Both the position numbers and the translations under genes were made by a program. This document shows positions 1 through 8,204 of a DNA stretch of 64,000 nt, piece by piece. The stretch spans positions 144,468-208,467 of the forward strand of contig NZ_JADQDC010000007.1 in NCBI RefSeq assembly GCF_015694345.1, written 5' to 3'. Every line of letters begins with the position of its first letter. Position 1 is the first letter of the stretch. Source of the DNA: Novosphingobium jiangmenense (lineage in GTDB: Bacteria > Pseudomonadota > Alphaproteobacteria > Sphingomonadales > Sphingomonadaceae). A model generated the notes under the pieces. It was not told the origin of the DNA. It was given only the letters and a program-made list of their open reading frames with translations, and ran no database searches.

Positions 1-1785
1 GCGCGTGAGATTGTCGACAACGCTATAGAGGCGAAGGCGACCCGCATTGATATCTGCTTCGAGCGGCCGCGCCAATTGAAGCCACACCAGCGCGCGGAAT
101 CACTGGCAGGGATTGCATTTATCGACAACGGGTCGGGCATGCTCCCGAAGATGGCGCGGTATGCCCTATCCTGGGGTGCGGGCACACATTTCGACGACCC
201 CGGCTTCATCGGCAAGTTTGGTTTCGGGCTACCTAATGCGTCGATCAATCAGACGCGACTGGTCGAGGTCTACACCAAGACTGTCGAAGCGAGCGCCGTA
301 ACCAAGGCGACTCTTGATGTCCGCGCCGTCAAAGCGCACGGCCTGCATTCAGTTGAACCGACCGTCGAAGCGACGCTTCCCGAGTTCGTACAAGCATATC
401 TCGACAAGGAAGGCCTCGCTTTCGACCACGGCACAATCGTCGTCTGGGTCGAGCCCGACCGGCTATCCTATAAAACGCCGGCACTCATGAAAGAGCATTT
501 GCTCGACGACTTCGGCGTGACCTACCGTTATCTGCTTGATCGTGTGTCGCTTTATATCGACAAGACACAGGTCGCGCCGGTCGATCCGTTGTTCCTTACC
601 CCGAGCGCCCGTTACTATCTCGATGAAGCCAAGGGTGGCTCTAGGATGAGCGCCGACTACAACATTCCGGTCAAGTATACGCGCGATGCGGAGACGGGGG
701 CGATGACGCTATCTAAAGTGGAATCGCTCGGCGAGATCAGCCGCGACGACCCGCTTCTGGAGGCCGCGGGCGCAATTTATGTTCGCGTCGCCCGCTTTCC
801 CTATGGTTTCGCCGAAGCAGCGCCAAGCAAGCAGAAGGCGACCACCGACGCGCATCGCCGCTTCGAAATCCGCAAAACCCGACGTGGCATGTCGTTCGTC
901 CGTGCAGGGCGGGAGATTGAGACTGTCGATGTCTTCCCGAAATCGGTGAAGGATCACGCCAAAGGCCTCGGTGACTGGCCGCTCCTTCAGTCCTATGCCT
1001 ATCACTGGGGTGTCGAGGTGCGCTTCGATCCCGAACTCGACGAAGTGTTCGGCATCACCAACGACAAGCAGACCGTGCGTCCGATCGAGGATCTATGGCG
1101 GTTGTTTGCGCTGGAGGAGATTGATGCTCAACTTGGCCGCGAGCAAGCCTTTCAACGGAAGATGCGCCGTGAGGAGCGGCTCAAGCAACAGGCTAAGGCG
1201 GAGAAATCGGCGGAGCCTACCCATGCCGAAAACGCTGCCGCTGCCGCCGATGGTATGTCAGGATACAAGCCCCGTGTCGCTGACCGCATCAAGGCCGAGG
1301 TGCGCGAGAAATTCGAAGAACAGGCGGCGGCACGTTCCAAGGTCGAGGCCAGTTCGATCGAGGCCGCGCGCAAGGCCTTGGAGGAGGAAGCCAAACGGCG
1401 ACCGTACGTCATCGATTTCTACGACGAGGCGCGCGGGCCCTTCTACAAGCCAGATTGGCTCAATGGATCGCAAGTTGGCGTCCTCATCAACCGAGCGCAT
1501 CCGTTCTTTCAAACGCTCTACAATCCGCTCCTGCGGATGGATGGCGGCGCGCAGGCCAAGCAGGCACTCGACATCTTGCTGATCGCGCTCGCCCGAGCCG
1601 AACTCAGTGTCGAGAACGAGGAGACAGCCAACTGGTATCTTACGCAGCGTGAGCGTGCTTGGAGTCAGTTCCTCAACGATGCCTACACATCGCTTCAGCA
1701 GAAGATGGCGCCAGTCGATGAGGAATCAGCTGAAACCGGTGACGATCCGGTAGGAGGTGAAGCGGCACTCGAAGCAGCCGAATGA
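1..1785 (+). CDS. GHKL-type ATPase (HSP90/MORC/MutL-like), 5' end cut by window edge
   Basis: The reading frame is open back to base 1, so the gene starts left of the window; the TTG at 76 is not a real start. Frame 1 opens with an N-box (EIVDNAIEA, about bases 7-33), then the G1 box DNGSGM (about 124) and the G2 glycine-rich lid GKFGFGLPNAS (about 211). These are the ATP-binding motifs of the GHKL fold. A middle domain carries PVDPLFLTP and a later FGITNDKQTV segment. Bases about 1120-1400 encode a charged, probably coiled-coil stretch, followed by a C-terminal domain. It is a paralogue of the ATPase at 2593-4281, sharing the same order of motifs. No transducer, methyltransferase or nuclease motif was recognised. 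Its neighbours suggest a defence or chromatin-like DNA-handling role (inference). Confidence 0.85.
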   Translation, partial: AREIVDNAIEAKATRIDICFERPRQLKPHQRAESLAGIAFIDNGSGMLPKMARYALSWGAGTHFDDPGFIGKFGFGLPNASINQTRLVEVYTKTVEASAVTKATLDVRAVKAHGLHSVEPTVEATLPEFVQAYLDKEGLAFDHGTIVVWVEPDRLSYKTPALMKEHLLDDFGVTYRYLLDRVSLYIDKTQVAPVDPLFLTPSARYYLDEAKGGSRMSADYNIPVKYTRDAETGAMTLSKVESLGEISRDDPLLEAAGAIYVRVARFPYGFAEAAPSKQKATTDAHRRFEIRKTRRGMSFVRAGREIETVDVFPKSVKDHAKGLGDWPLLQSYAYHWGVEVRFDPELDEVFGITNDKQTVRPIEDLWRLFALEEIDAQLGREQAFQRKMRREERLKQQAKAEKSAEPTHAENAAAAADGMSGYKPRVADRIKAEVREKFEEQAAARSKVEASSIEAARKALEEEAKRRPYVIDFYDEARGPFYKPDWLNGSQVGVLINRAHPFFQTLYNPLLRMDGGAQAKQALDILLIALARAELSVENEETANWYLTQRERAWSQFLNDAYTSLQQKMAPVDEESAETGDDPVGGEAALEAAE

Positions 1786-1940
1786 TTTTTAGCGGCCGCC
1801 GCACGAACGCCCGCATTCTTGCAATTAAGTGAACTACAGCTCGAGACCAGTGTCGGCGGCGGCCATGTGCCGCAATCAACCACGCTGCATCGGCCTTCAG
1901 CTGAATTGTCGAAGGTCTTTGCAGCGAAAGGAGATTCCGC

Positions 1941-2591
1941 ATGCGCGGCGTCACTCTGGATAATTTGCTTACGGCCGCCCTGACCGGGCAGCCCTACCAT
2001 CAACTCCGTCTCGGTCGCGAGGCCAAGCGCTACGCGCGCCGCATCACATATCGCGCCTGCCCCGATTTCCCCGAGGATCGCCACGAGGAGGTCGCCCACG
2101 AGGCGTTCGTCACGCTGTGGTGGCGCGGCGCCGGTGTCCTGTCCCAAGGCACGGCACTCAAGGCCTTCCGCAAGGCGGTGATCGCGGCTGTCCGCACTGT
2201 CCGCCGAGGTTATGCCGCGCCGGGCGATCGCTCTCGTCCCCCCTCTCGCAAGGCGCCGCCAACTCCCTCGCGCGTTGCGGCCGAGCACATCGGCATGATC
2301 CCCGACTATGAGACCCTGGCCCGCGCAACCATGACCAAGGGTGAGCACAGCTATGTCGATCTCGATCGCCTGCCATCGGCAGACGCGGCTGCCGAAATCA
2401 CGGCGATCGAAACGCGCATCGACATCAACCGCATCCTAGCCACCGCACCCACGCCGGTTGCGACGGCACTCAAACTCATCCACACGGAAAATATTCCCGT
2501 CGCCGAGGTTGCCGAAATAGTCGCTCTCAGCCGCTTCCAACTCCATCGCCGGATCGGCGCCTTCCAAGCGACATGGGCTGCGGCGGCCTGA
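1941..2591 (+). CDS. Sigma-70-like (ECF-like) protein
   Basis: A 216-aa protein with a clear ribosome site (AAAGGAG, 7 nt before the ATG). Residues about 25-90 resemble sigma region 2 (a DxxHEEVAHEAFVTLWWR-type helix). Residues about 165-210 resemble the region-4 helix-turn-helix (IPVAEVAEIVALSRFQLHRRI). The two are joined by a proline/arginine-rich linker. It lies between two GHKL ATPases and ends one base before the second one, so the three are probably co-transcribed. It could be a real sigma factor for this cassette, or a protein that uses the sigma fold only to bind DNA or RNA polymerase. No anti-sigma gene is visible. The fold call is moderate because region 2 is divergent. Confidence 0.7.
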   Translation: MRGVTLDNLLTAALTGQPYHQLRLGREAKRYARRITYRACPDFPEDRHEEVAHEAFVTLWWRGAGVLSQGTALKAFRKAVIAAVRTVRRGYAAPGDRSRPPSRKAPPTPSRVAAEHIGMIPDYETLARATMTKGEHSYVDLDRLPSADAAAEITAIETRIDINRILATAPTPVATALKLIHTENIPVAEVAEIVALSRFQLHRRIGAFQATWAAAA

Positions 2592-2592
2592 G

Positions 2593-4281
2593 ATGGCAAA
2601 GGATGACGGAGTGCAGGAGGCGAGCATCGACGCGGTGCTCGCCGCCCAGCGGGCCTATGCGGCGGCAAGCCGCGAAAGGTCCAAGTTCGGACTGATGGTC
2701 CCGGAAGCCTTCGTTCGAGGCATCCGGGATCTTGGCTATCGAAGCAACGGTGATGCGATCGCCGAACTCATCGACAATGCGTTGCAGGCTTATGCCGATC
2801 GCATCGACATCGTCTTTGGCTACGACGGTACGACGTCGGTCAAAAAGCCCACCCAGGTAGCGGTGATTGACAATGGGCACGGTATGGAGCCCGACATGAT
2901 CCGAATGGCGGTTATGTGGGGCGGCACGCACCGCGAAAATGACCGCATTGGGCTTGGGCGATACGGCTATGGCCTGCCGTGCGCCTCGGTGAGCTTGGGC
3001 CGGCGCTTCACAGTGTATTCGGCAACGCTTGGAGGGGCTTGGCATAGTGTCAGGCTTGATCTCGACGCTCTCGCCGAAGGTGCCTATACCGATGCACATG
3101 GTGATATCGTTGTGCCGCCGGCAACGGTTGCGACGTTGCCGCCATTCGTTGCCGAGCAGATTGCGCAAACGCATCCGGAGGGCTGGCGCTCCGGCACGGT
3201 CATTCTAATCGACAAACTCGACCGACTAGAATGGTCGACCGCGCAGGGCCTACGCGAAAATCTTTCTCGACAGTTTGGGGTGACATACCACAAGCTGCGG
3301 AATGCGGCGGCGATCTTCGTCGACAATGAATTTGTCGAGCCGATTGATCCGTTGTTTTTAACGTCCGACTTTCATTTGTTCGATCATGACGACGACCGAG
3401 CAGTGGCTCTTGATCCGGTCCGGGTCGAAGTCCGTGATTGCAACGGAGGGAATTTCTGCGGCGCAATTACCCTTCGATACGCTTGGTTGCCGCCAAGCTT
3501 CGGATCGGTTGACAAGACTCGCGACGCGGTCGGTCTCAATGCCAATCCGCGATTTGCCATCCTGAAGGATTTTCATGGGGTCATTTTCAGTCGTAATGGC
3601 CGGCTCATCGACGTACAAACTCGTACACCATGGACAACGTTCATCAACAACGACCGCTACATCAAGGTCGAGCTCGAATTCTCGGCAACGCTCGACGAAT
3701 TGTTCGGCGTGACCACGTCGAAGCAGCAGGTCACCGTTTCCCCCCGCATCTGGGAATTGCTACAGCAAGCCGGCCTGCCGAAGGCGATCGAGCAGTTGCG
3801 GGGCAAGGTCAAGAACGCCAAGCTCCTACGGCGTCTCGCCGCCCTTACGCCTAGACCGGGCGAGCAGAGCTTGTCCGAACGCGCTATGGGTCGGACGGCC
3901 GAACTAGCTCACGGCTATCAGCGGCAGTTCGACCTTGGGCTGCGAGCTTCGCCGTATCGTCTGCACTTTGAAAATCTCCCCGGTCAGGCCTTCTTCCGGA
4001 TTGACCGCGCGGGCGGCGCGCGTACGCTTCATATAAACACCGCTCACCGCTTCTACGAGGACATCTATGATGGGCCGTCGTCTACCCAAGAGGTTCGGAC
4101 GGCCTTGGAAATCCTGTTGTTCAGCTTTGGTGATGTGCTGCTCGACAAGAGCGTTGAGAGTGTGATTCAGATCGAACTTTGGTCGCGGCGGCTCGAGCTT
4201 GCGTTGGGCATGATGGCTCAGCATCTGGCCGAGAGCGACGATTTTGACGTCGGCCCATCTTCATGGATCGATGCCGTCTAG
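2593..4281 (+). CDS. GHKL-type ATPase, paralogue of the gene at 1-1785
   Basis: A 562-aa protein starting one base after the preceding stop codon. It has a complete N-box (AIAELIDNALQAYADRIDI, residues about 57-75), a G1 box (VIDNGHGM) and a G2 box (GRYGYGLPCAS). The segments VTYHKL..., EPIDPLFLTS, NGRLID and FGVTTSKQQVTV line up in order with the first ATPase, and both end in a similar C-terminal domain. This indicates duplication and suggests an obligate heterodimer, since GHKL ATPases dimerise on ATP binding. The motif set fits MORC/MutL/HSP90-like proteins better than histidine kinases: there is no H-box or receiver domain. Substrate and output are unknown. Probably one operon with its neighbours. 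Confidence 0.85.
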   Translation: MAKDDGVQEASIDAVLAAQRAYAAASRERSKFGLMVPEAFVRGIRDLGYRSNGDAIAELIDNALQAYADRIDIVFGYDGTTSVKKPTQVAVIDNGHGMEPDMIRMAVMWGGTHRENDRIGLGRYGYGLPCASVSLGRRFTVYSATLGGAWHSVRLDLDALAEGAYTDAHGDIVVPPATVATLPPFVAEQIAQTHPEGWRSGTVILIDKLDRLEWSTAQGLRENLSRQFGVTYHKLRNAAAIFVDNEFVEPIDPLFLTSDFHLFDHDDDRAVALDPVRVEVRDCNGGNFCGAITLRYAWLPPSFGSVDKTRDAVGLNANPRFAILKDFHGVIFSRNGRLIDVQTRTPWTTFINNDRYIKVELEFSATLDELFGVTTSKQQVTVSPRIWELLQQAGLPKAIEQLRGKVKNAKLLRRLAALTPRPGEQSLSERAMGRTAELAHGYQRQFDLGLRASPYRLHFENLPGQAFFRIDRAGGARTLHINTAHRFYEDIYDGPSSTQEVRTALEILLFSFGDVLLDKSVESVIQIELWSRRLELALGMMAQHLAESDDFDVGPSSWIDAV

Positions 4282-4351
4282 TCTTGCGGCGCGCAATTTG
4301 CGATACGGAGCGGGGCCGCCAGCGCGGCCCCAATCTGTATCTGGAGGCTGG

Positions 4352-6382
4352 GTGTCCGCGAGCAAACCTACATTTGAACCAACGCGGTCGCGGGCCTTTT
4401 CTCCCTTCCTTGCGCCGAGCGAACATCAGCGCCTTCAGCAGGTTATTGACTTCACGGGTACGCCAGCCCCTGGCTTCGCCGATGAATTGCGCGCGCTTGC
4501 GCGCCGTTTTGTCGATGATGGCGATAGCCTGAAACTACGTGCGATCTGCCTTCTTCTGGCGGACCTTTTTGAGCAGGGCTGGTCTGTCAGCACCGGCAAC
4601 GACGGCGGCTTCCGTTTTCAACCGCCTGGCCTTGCGCGCGGCGCTGCGGAGACCGTCGAAGACATCAAGGTGCGTGTCCGTTTAACCATGCAGGCGGCCC
4701 GTTCGCGCCAACTTGCCGAGCCGTCGGTGCGGGCGTTCCTGGAACGCACCGAGAAGCGTCGCATTCGCCATGGCATCAAAGGGGCCGTGATTGATCTGAT
4801 CGACGATGGAGCCGCGCTTGCAAGCGAACTCACGAAGATTAGCGATCTCCCGTTCGAGGACCAGGACGCCGCGCTAGCTGGTCTCGTCGATCCAGTGATC
4901 GAGGTCTGTGAAGCCGGGCGGCACTGTGCTGATACGGGACTGCCGCTGATCGATATTTGGCGTTATTTCCGCCACACTTGGGCGCATGAATATCGGTCAA
5001 TCCCAGGTCGGCAGATGCTCGTATTGATACGCAATGCTGCCCGGCCCAACCGGCCGATCATGGGCATCGCAATGCTTGCAAGTCCGGTAATGCGGCTTAC
5101 CGCGCGCGATCAATGGATCGGCTGGTTGCCGGAAAGCGCGAAACAACTCTATGAGCAGGGTTGCTGGACGGCAACTGCCTTCGCGCAGGCTCTCTGGAAC
5201 CGGCTGCAGGCCTCAATCGATGAAATTCGATGGGACGATCTGGCGAGCAGGGCAGAGATTCGGTCTCCGAGTGAAGCGGTCGTGTTCCGTTTGGAGCAAC
5301 GCGCAGCTGGCGCTGCGGCTGCGCGCGAAGCCGAATTGAAGGTCCATTTCGAGACGGAGCGTGGCTTAGGTGACGCCGTTCGCCCTCATCGGGGAAAGGT
5401 CAGATCCGTAACTACGGGTGCTGACTGGCTGGACGCCTCGAACGACCTTCTTTTTGTGCGCAAGCGCGCTGAAGGTCTGGCGAAGCTTCTCTTCGCTAAA
5501 CATGTGTTTCAGGCAGCCAAGCTGAAACGGGCCCCGGCACAGGCGCTGAAGTCACTCTTTGAAAGTCGAGACGGGAAGCGCGCGCTCGACACCGTGCTGG
5601 CTGAGTTTCGTAAGGCCGGCCTATCAAGCGAAGTTGCGGACGTCAGCATCTGCGGCGCCGTCCACCCGTATAACGAGTTGCTGTCCGGAAAACTGGTCGC
5701 CCTGCTGCTCGCCTCGCAGGAGGTGCGGGATGCCTATGCACACCGCTACGGTGGCCAGATCAGCATCATCGCGTCGCAGATGGCCGGTCGGCCAATAGTC
5801 AAATCCGCTAATCTCAAGCTGATTACAACAACCAGTCTCTATGGTGTGGGGTCGAGCCAGTACAACCGGCTAGTCCTCCGCGCGGCCGACCACGACGGGC
5901 TTCACCATGACCTGCGCTGGGGCGCAATTGGCAAGAGCCTAACTGGCGGCTTCGGCACGCTACATCTCGGACAAGAAACCGCCCAGGCACTTAGAGCAAT
6001 GGCTTTCGAGCGCCACGATGCACGGCGAGTGAATAATCGCTTCGGCGAAGGCACGAGCCCGCGGCTACGGCAAATCCGCGAGGGGCTCGATGCACTCGGA
6101 ATAAAGAGCGACTCCATCCTGCATCATGCAACGCCGCGGATTTTCTACGGCTGTGAACTGGTCGCCGGCGCGCGCGATGCGCTTTTGGGTCTCGACAGCG
6201 GCGATGGCGCGGCTCCCAGCGTAGCAGTGATTGCCAAGGCTTGGCGGAAGCGCTGGCTGACAAAGCGCATCCGGCGCGAGGAAACACGAATGGCATTGGC
6301 GCGGCTGGGGCCGGTTAGCGTTCGCGCTAGCCTTCATGCCGATCCCGATGGGCAGTTTCGGCTGCCTATCGACCCTGCTTAG
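4352..6382 (+). CDS. DruA-like (DUF4338) protein
   Basis: About 676 aa. The GTG at 4352 is preferred because GGAGG lies 4 nt upstream; an ATG at 4271, overlapping the previous stop, is the alternative. The region around residue 234 (RPIMGIAMLASP, then TARDQWIGW) matches the start of the DUF4338/DruA core. Residues about 490-600 carry the typical C-terminal core: TTSLYGVGSSQYNRL, a GxGT.H...T segment, NNRFGEGTSPRLRQIR, and a closing HHATPRIFYGCEL. DruA is the defining subunit of some Druantia anti-phage systems, where its biochemistry is unresolved. The large Druantia helicase DruE is not seen here; the partners are two GHKL ATPases and a sigma-like protein. The family call comes from motif memory and needs a profile search. 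Confidence 0.72.
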   Translation: MSASKPTFEPTRSRAFSPFLAPSEHQRLQQVIDFTGTPAPGFADELRALARRFVDDGDSLKLRAICLLLADLFEQGWSVSTGNDGGFRFQPPGLARGAAETVEDIKVRVRLTMQAARSRQLAEPSVRAFLERTEKRRIRHGIKGAVIDLIDDGAALASELTKISDLPFEDQDAALAGLVDPVIEVCEAGRHCADTGLPLIDIWRYFRHTWAHEYRSIPGRQMLVLIRNAARPNRPIMGIAMLASPVMRLTARDQWIGWLPESAKQLYEQGCWTATAFAQALWNRLQASIDEIRWDDLASRAEIRSPSEAVVFRLEQRAAGAAAAREAELKVHFETERGLGDAVRPHRGKVRSVTTGADWLDASNDLLFVRKRAEGLAKLLFAKHVFQAAKLKRAPAQALKSLFESRDGKRALDTVLAEFRKAGLSSEVADVSICGAVHPYNELLSGKLVALLLASQEVRDAYAHRYGGQISIIASQMAGRPIVKSANLKLITTTSLYGVGSSQYNRLVLRAADHDGLHHDLRWGAIGKSLTGGFGTLHLGQETAQALRAMAFERHDARRVNNRFGEGTSPRLRQIREGLDALGIKSDSILHHATPRIFYGCELVAGARDALLGLDSGDGAAPSVAVIAKAWRKRWLTKRIRREETRMALARLGPVSVRASLHADPDGQFRLPIDPA

Positions 6383-6560
6383 GCGCACTTTCATAACCTA
6401 CGGCCGCGGGATGCTTTGACCACCTCAAGGCGGACTGTCCGGATCGTCCAACATTTCCGAAGCAGCAAGTTCCAACTTCGCCAGCGCTTCTGACTTTTCG
6501 CCAGCTTACTCCGGCCGCAAAAAGCTGTTGCGTGACTACAGATTGATGTCTCCTTGATCT

Positions 6561-6606
6561 GCCTCGCGAGCGCAGCCGGTGGTCGGCTGCCTCGCCTCCG
6601 CGAGGC
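6561..6606 (+). promoter_or_regulatory. Nested inverted repeat covering the trbB ribosome-binding region
   Basis: An outer arm GCCTCGCG (6561-6568) pairs with CGCGAGGC (6599-6606), and an inner arm GCAGCC (6572-6577) pairs with GGCTGC (6585-6590). The 3' outer arm contains GAGG, the only good ribosome site for the trbB ATG at 6612. There is no T-tract after it, so it is not a standard terminator. The structure could gate trbB translation or serve as an operator at the head of the conjugation operon. The remaining spacer 6383-6560 shows no convincing gene. Confidence 0.45.
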
Positions 6607-6611
6607 AATTA

Positions 6612-7595
6612 ATGAGCGTCATTCCGATCCAGTCGCAAGCATCGTCGCGTGGAGCGCGCATGCTGCGCACGGCACTCGGACCCGAGATCGCCGCCTGGCT
6701 TGAGGATGCCTCGGTAATCGAGGTCATGCTCAATCCCGATGGTCGGTTGTGGATCGACCGGCTTGGCGCCGGGATTGCCGATACGGGAAGCGGAATGTCC
6801 GCTGCCGATGGCGAGCGGATCATCCGCTTGGTCGCGCATAATGTTGGGGCGGAGGTTCACGCCCGCGCCCCACGGGTCTCGGCCGAGTTGCCCGAAACGG
6901 GGGAACGGTTCGAAGGGCTCTTGCCGCCGGTGGTAGCCGCACCGAGCTTTGCCATCCGCAAGCCCGCGGTCGCGGTGTTCACGCTTGATGACTACGTTGC
7001 CGCTGGGATCATGCCGCAATGGCAGGCCGATGCGCTTGTGCGCGCGGTCGTTGCCCGCAAGAACATCCTCGTCGCCGGCGGCACTTCGACCGGCAAGACG
7101 ACGCTCACCAACGCGCTGCTCGCCGAGGTCGCCAAGACGGACGACCGGGTCGTCCTCATCGAGGACACCCGCGAATTGCAATGCGCCGCGCCCAATCTCG
7201 TGTCGCTGCGAACCAAGGACGGGGTCGCCTCGCTCTCCGACCTGGTCCGCTCGGCCCTGCGCCTGCGGCCCGACCGCATACCTATCGGCGAAGTGCGCGG
7301 CCCGGAGGCGCTCGATCTTCTGAAGGCCTGGGGCACCGGTCATCCCGGCGGCGTCGGCACGATCCATGCTGGCTCGGCGCTCGGCACGCTGCGGCGGCTT
7401 GAGCAGCTGATCCAGGAGAGCGTGGTGACCGTCCCGCGCGCCCTGATTGCCGAAACCATCGACGTCATCGCCGTGCTCATCCGCGATGGCACCGGTCGGC
7501 GCCTGGCTGAGCTCGCCCAAGTCGCCGGGCTCGAGGCCCACGGCGACTACCGCATCCTCCCTCTCACCCCAGCACCCCAAGGAGACTGCTCATGA
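6612..7595 (+). CDS. trbB: Conjugal transfer ATPase TrbB (VirB11-like)
   Basis: About 327 aa from the ATG at 6612; a GTG further upstream at 6579 lacks a ribosome site. Hexameric secretion ATPase that powers T4SS pilus assembly and DNA transfer at the inner membrane. A Walker A (GGTSTGKTT, about residues 155-163) is followed by an Asp box ([10 protein letters not shown]), a Walker B region ([16 protein letters not shown]) and a His box ([12 protein letters not shown]). All are diagnostic for the VirB11/PulE superfamily. First gene of the trb operon; its stop overlaps the trbC start (ATGA). Confidence 0.95.
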   Translation: MSVIPIQSQASSRGARMLRTALGPEIAAWLEDASVIEVMLNPDGRLWIDRLGAGIADTGSGMSAADGERIIRLVAHNVGAEVHARAPRVSAELPETGERFEGLLPPVVAAPSFAIRKPAVAVFTLDDYVAAGIMPQWQADALVRAVVARKNILVAGGTSTGKTTLTNALLAEVAKTDDRVVLIEDTRELQCAAPNLVSLRTKDGVASLSDLVRSALRLRPDRIPIGEVRGPEALDLLKAWGTGHPGGVGTIHAGSALGTLRRLEQLIQESVVTVPRALIAETIDVIAVLIRDGTGRRLAELAQVAGLEAHGDYRILPLTPAPQGDCS

Positions 7596-7924
7596 CCCAT
7601 TCCCTTAGTCGCGCCCGCGGCCGGCTCTCCGGCGCCATTGCCTGCGGCTTTGCCCTGCTCGCAGTCAGCACGCCCGCCCACGCCGCCGGATCATCAATGC
7701 CGTGGGAGGCGCCGCTCCAGTCGATCCTCGAATCAATCCAGGGTCCGGTCGCCAAGATCGTCGCGGTGATCATTATCATCTCGACCGGCCTCGCACTCGC
7801 TTTCGGCGACACGTCGGGCGGCTTCCGGCGCCTGATCCAGATCGTGTTCGGGCTCTCGATCGCCTTTGCCGCTTCGTCCTTCTTCCTGTCGTTCTTCTCG
7901 TTCGGCGGCGGGGCTCTGGTCTGA
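7592..7924 (+). CDS. trbC: Conjugal transfer pilin TrbC (VirB2-like)
   Basis: A 110-aa protein with an N-terminal signal sequence (hydrophobic run ending near STPAHAA) and two further hydrophobic helices (about residues 52-68 and 78-98). This is the layout of the VirB2/TrbC major pilin. RP4 TrbC is cyclised after processing; whether that applies here cannot be read from the sequence. The ATG overlaps the trbB stop, and its TGA shares one base with the trbD start, showing tight translational coupling. Confidence 0.92.
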   Translation: MTHSLSRARGRLSGAIACGFALLAVSTPAHAAGSSMPWEAPLQSILESIQGPVAKIVAVIIIISTGLALAFGDTSGGFRRLIQIVFGLSIAFAASSFFLSFFSFGGGALV

Positions 7925-8199
7925 TGGACGCCGTGCCGCCCGAAGCTGTCCCTGGCTACGTGGCCCCGGTCCACCGCGCGCTGACCGAGCACATCCTGCT
8001 CGGCGGCGCGCCGCGCGGGCTCGCGATCGTCAACGCGACACTGGCCGGCGCGATCGGGCTGGGCCTGCGCCTCTGGATCGCCGGACTCGTGATCTTCGCG
8101 CTCGGCCACATGGTCGCAATCTGGGCGGCACGGCGCGATCCGCAATTTGTCGACGTCGCGCGCCGGCACCTGCGCTTTCCCAATTACATGAGGGTCTGA
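7924..8199 (+). CDS. trbD: Conjugal transfer protein TrbD (VirB3-like)
   Basis: A 91-aa inner-membrane protein starting at the ATG that overlaps the trbC stop by one base. It has a polar N-terminus (GYVAPVHRALTEHILLGGAPR) typical of VirB3/TrbD, then two closely packed hydrophobic segments (about residues 32-65). VirB3 proteins work with the VirB4 ATPase, and indeed trbE follows directly. The reading frame extends upstream of 7924 but that part overlaps trbC and is not used. Confidence 0.9.
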   Translation: MDAVPPEAVPGYVAPVHRALTEHILLGGAPRGLAIVNATLAGAIGLGLRLWIAGLVIFALGHMVAIWAARRDPQFVDVARRHLRFPNYMRV

Positions 8200-8204
8200 C
8201 AGCC

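Noticed and set aside
6609..7580. Long open frame (323 codons) antisense to trbB
   Set aside because: High-GC third-position bias gives long antisense frames; no domain, ribosome site or known protein pattern.
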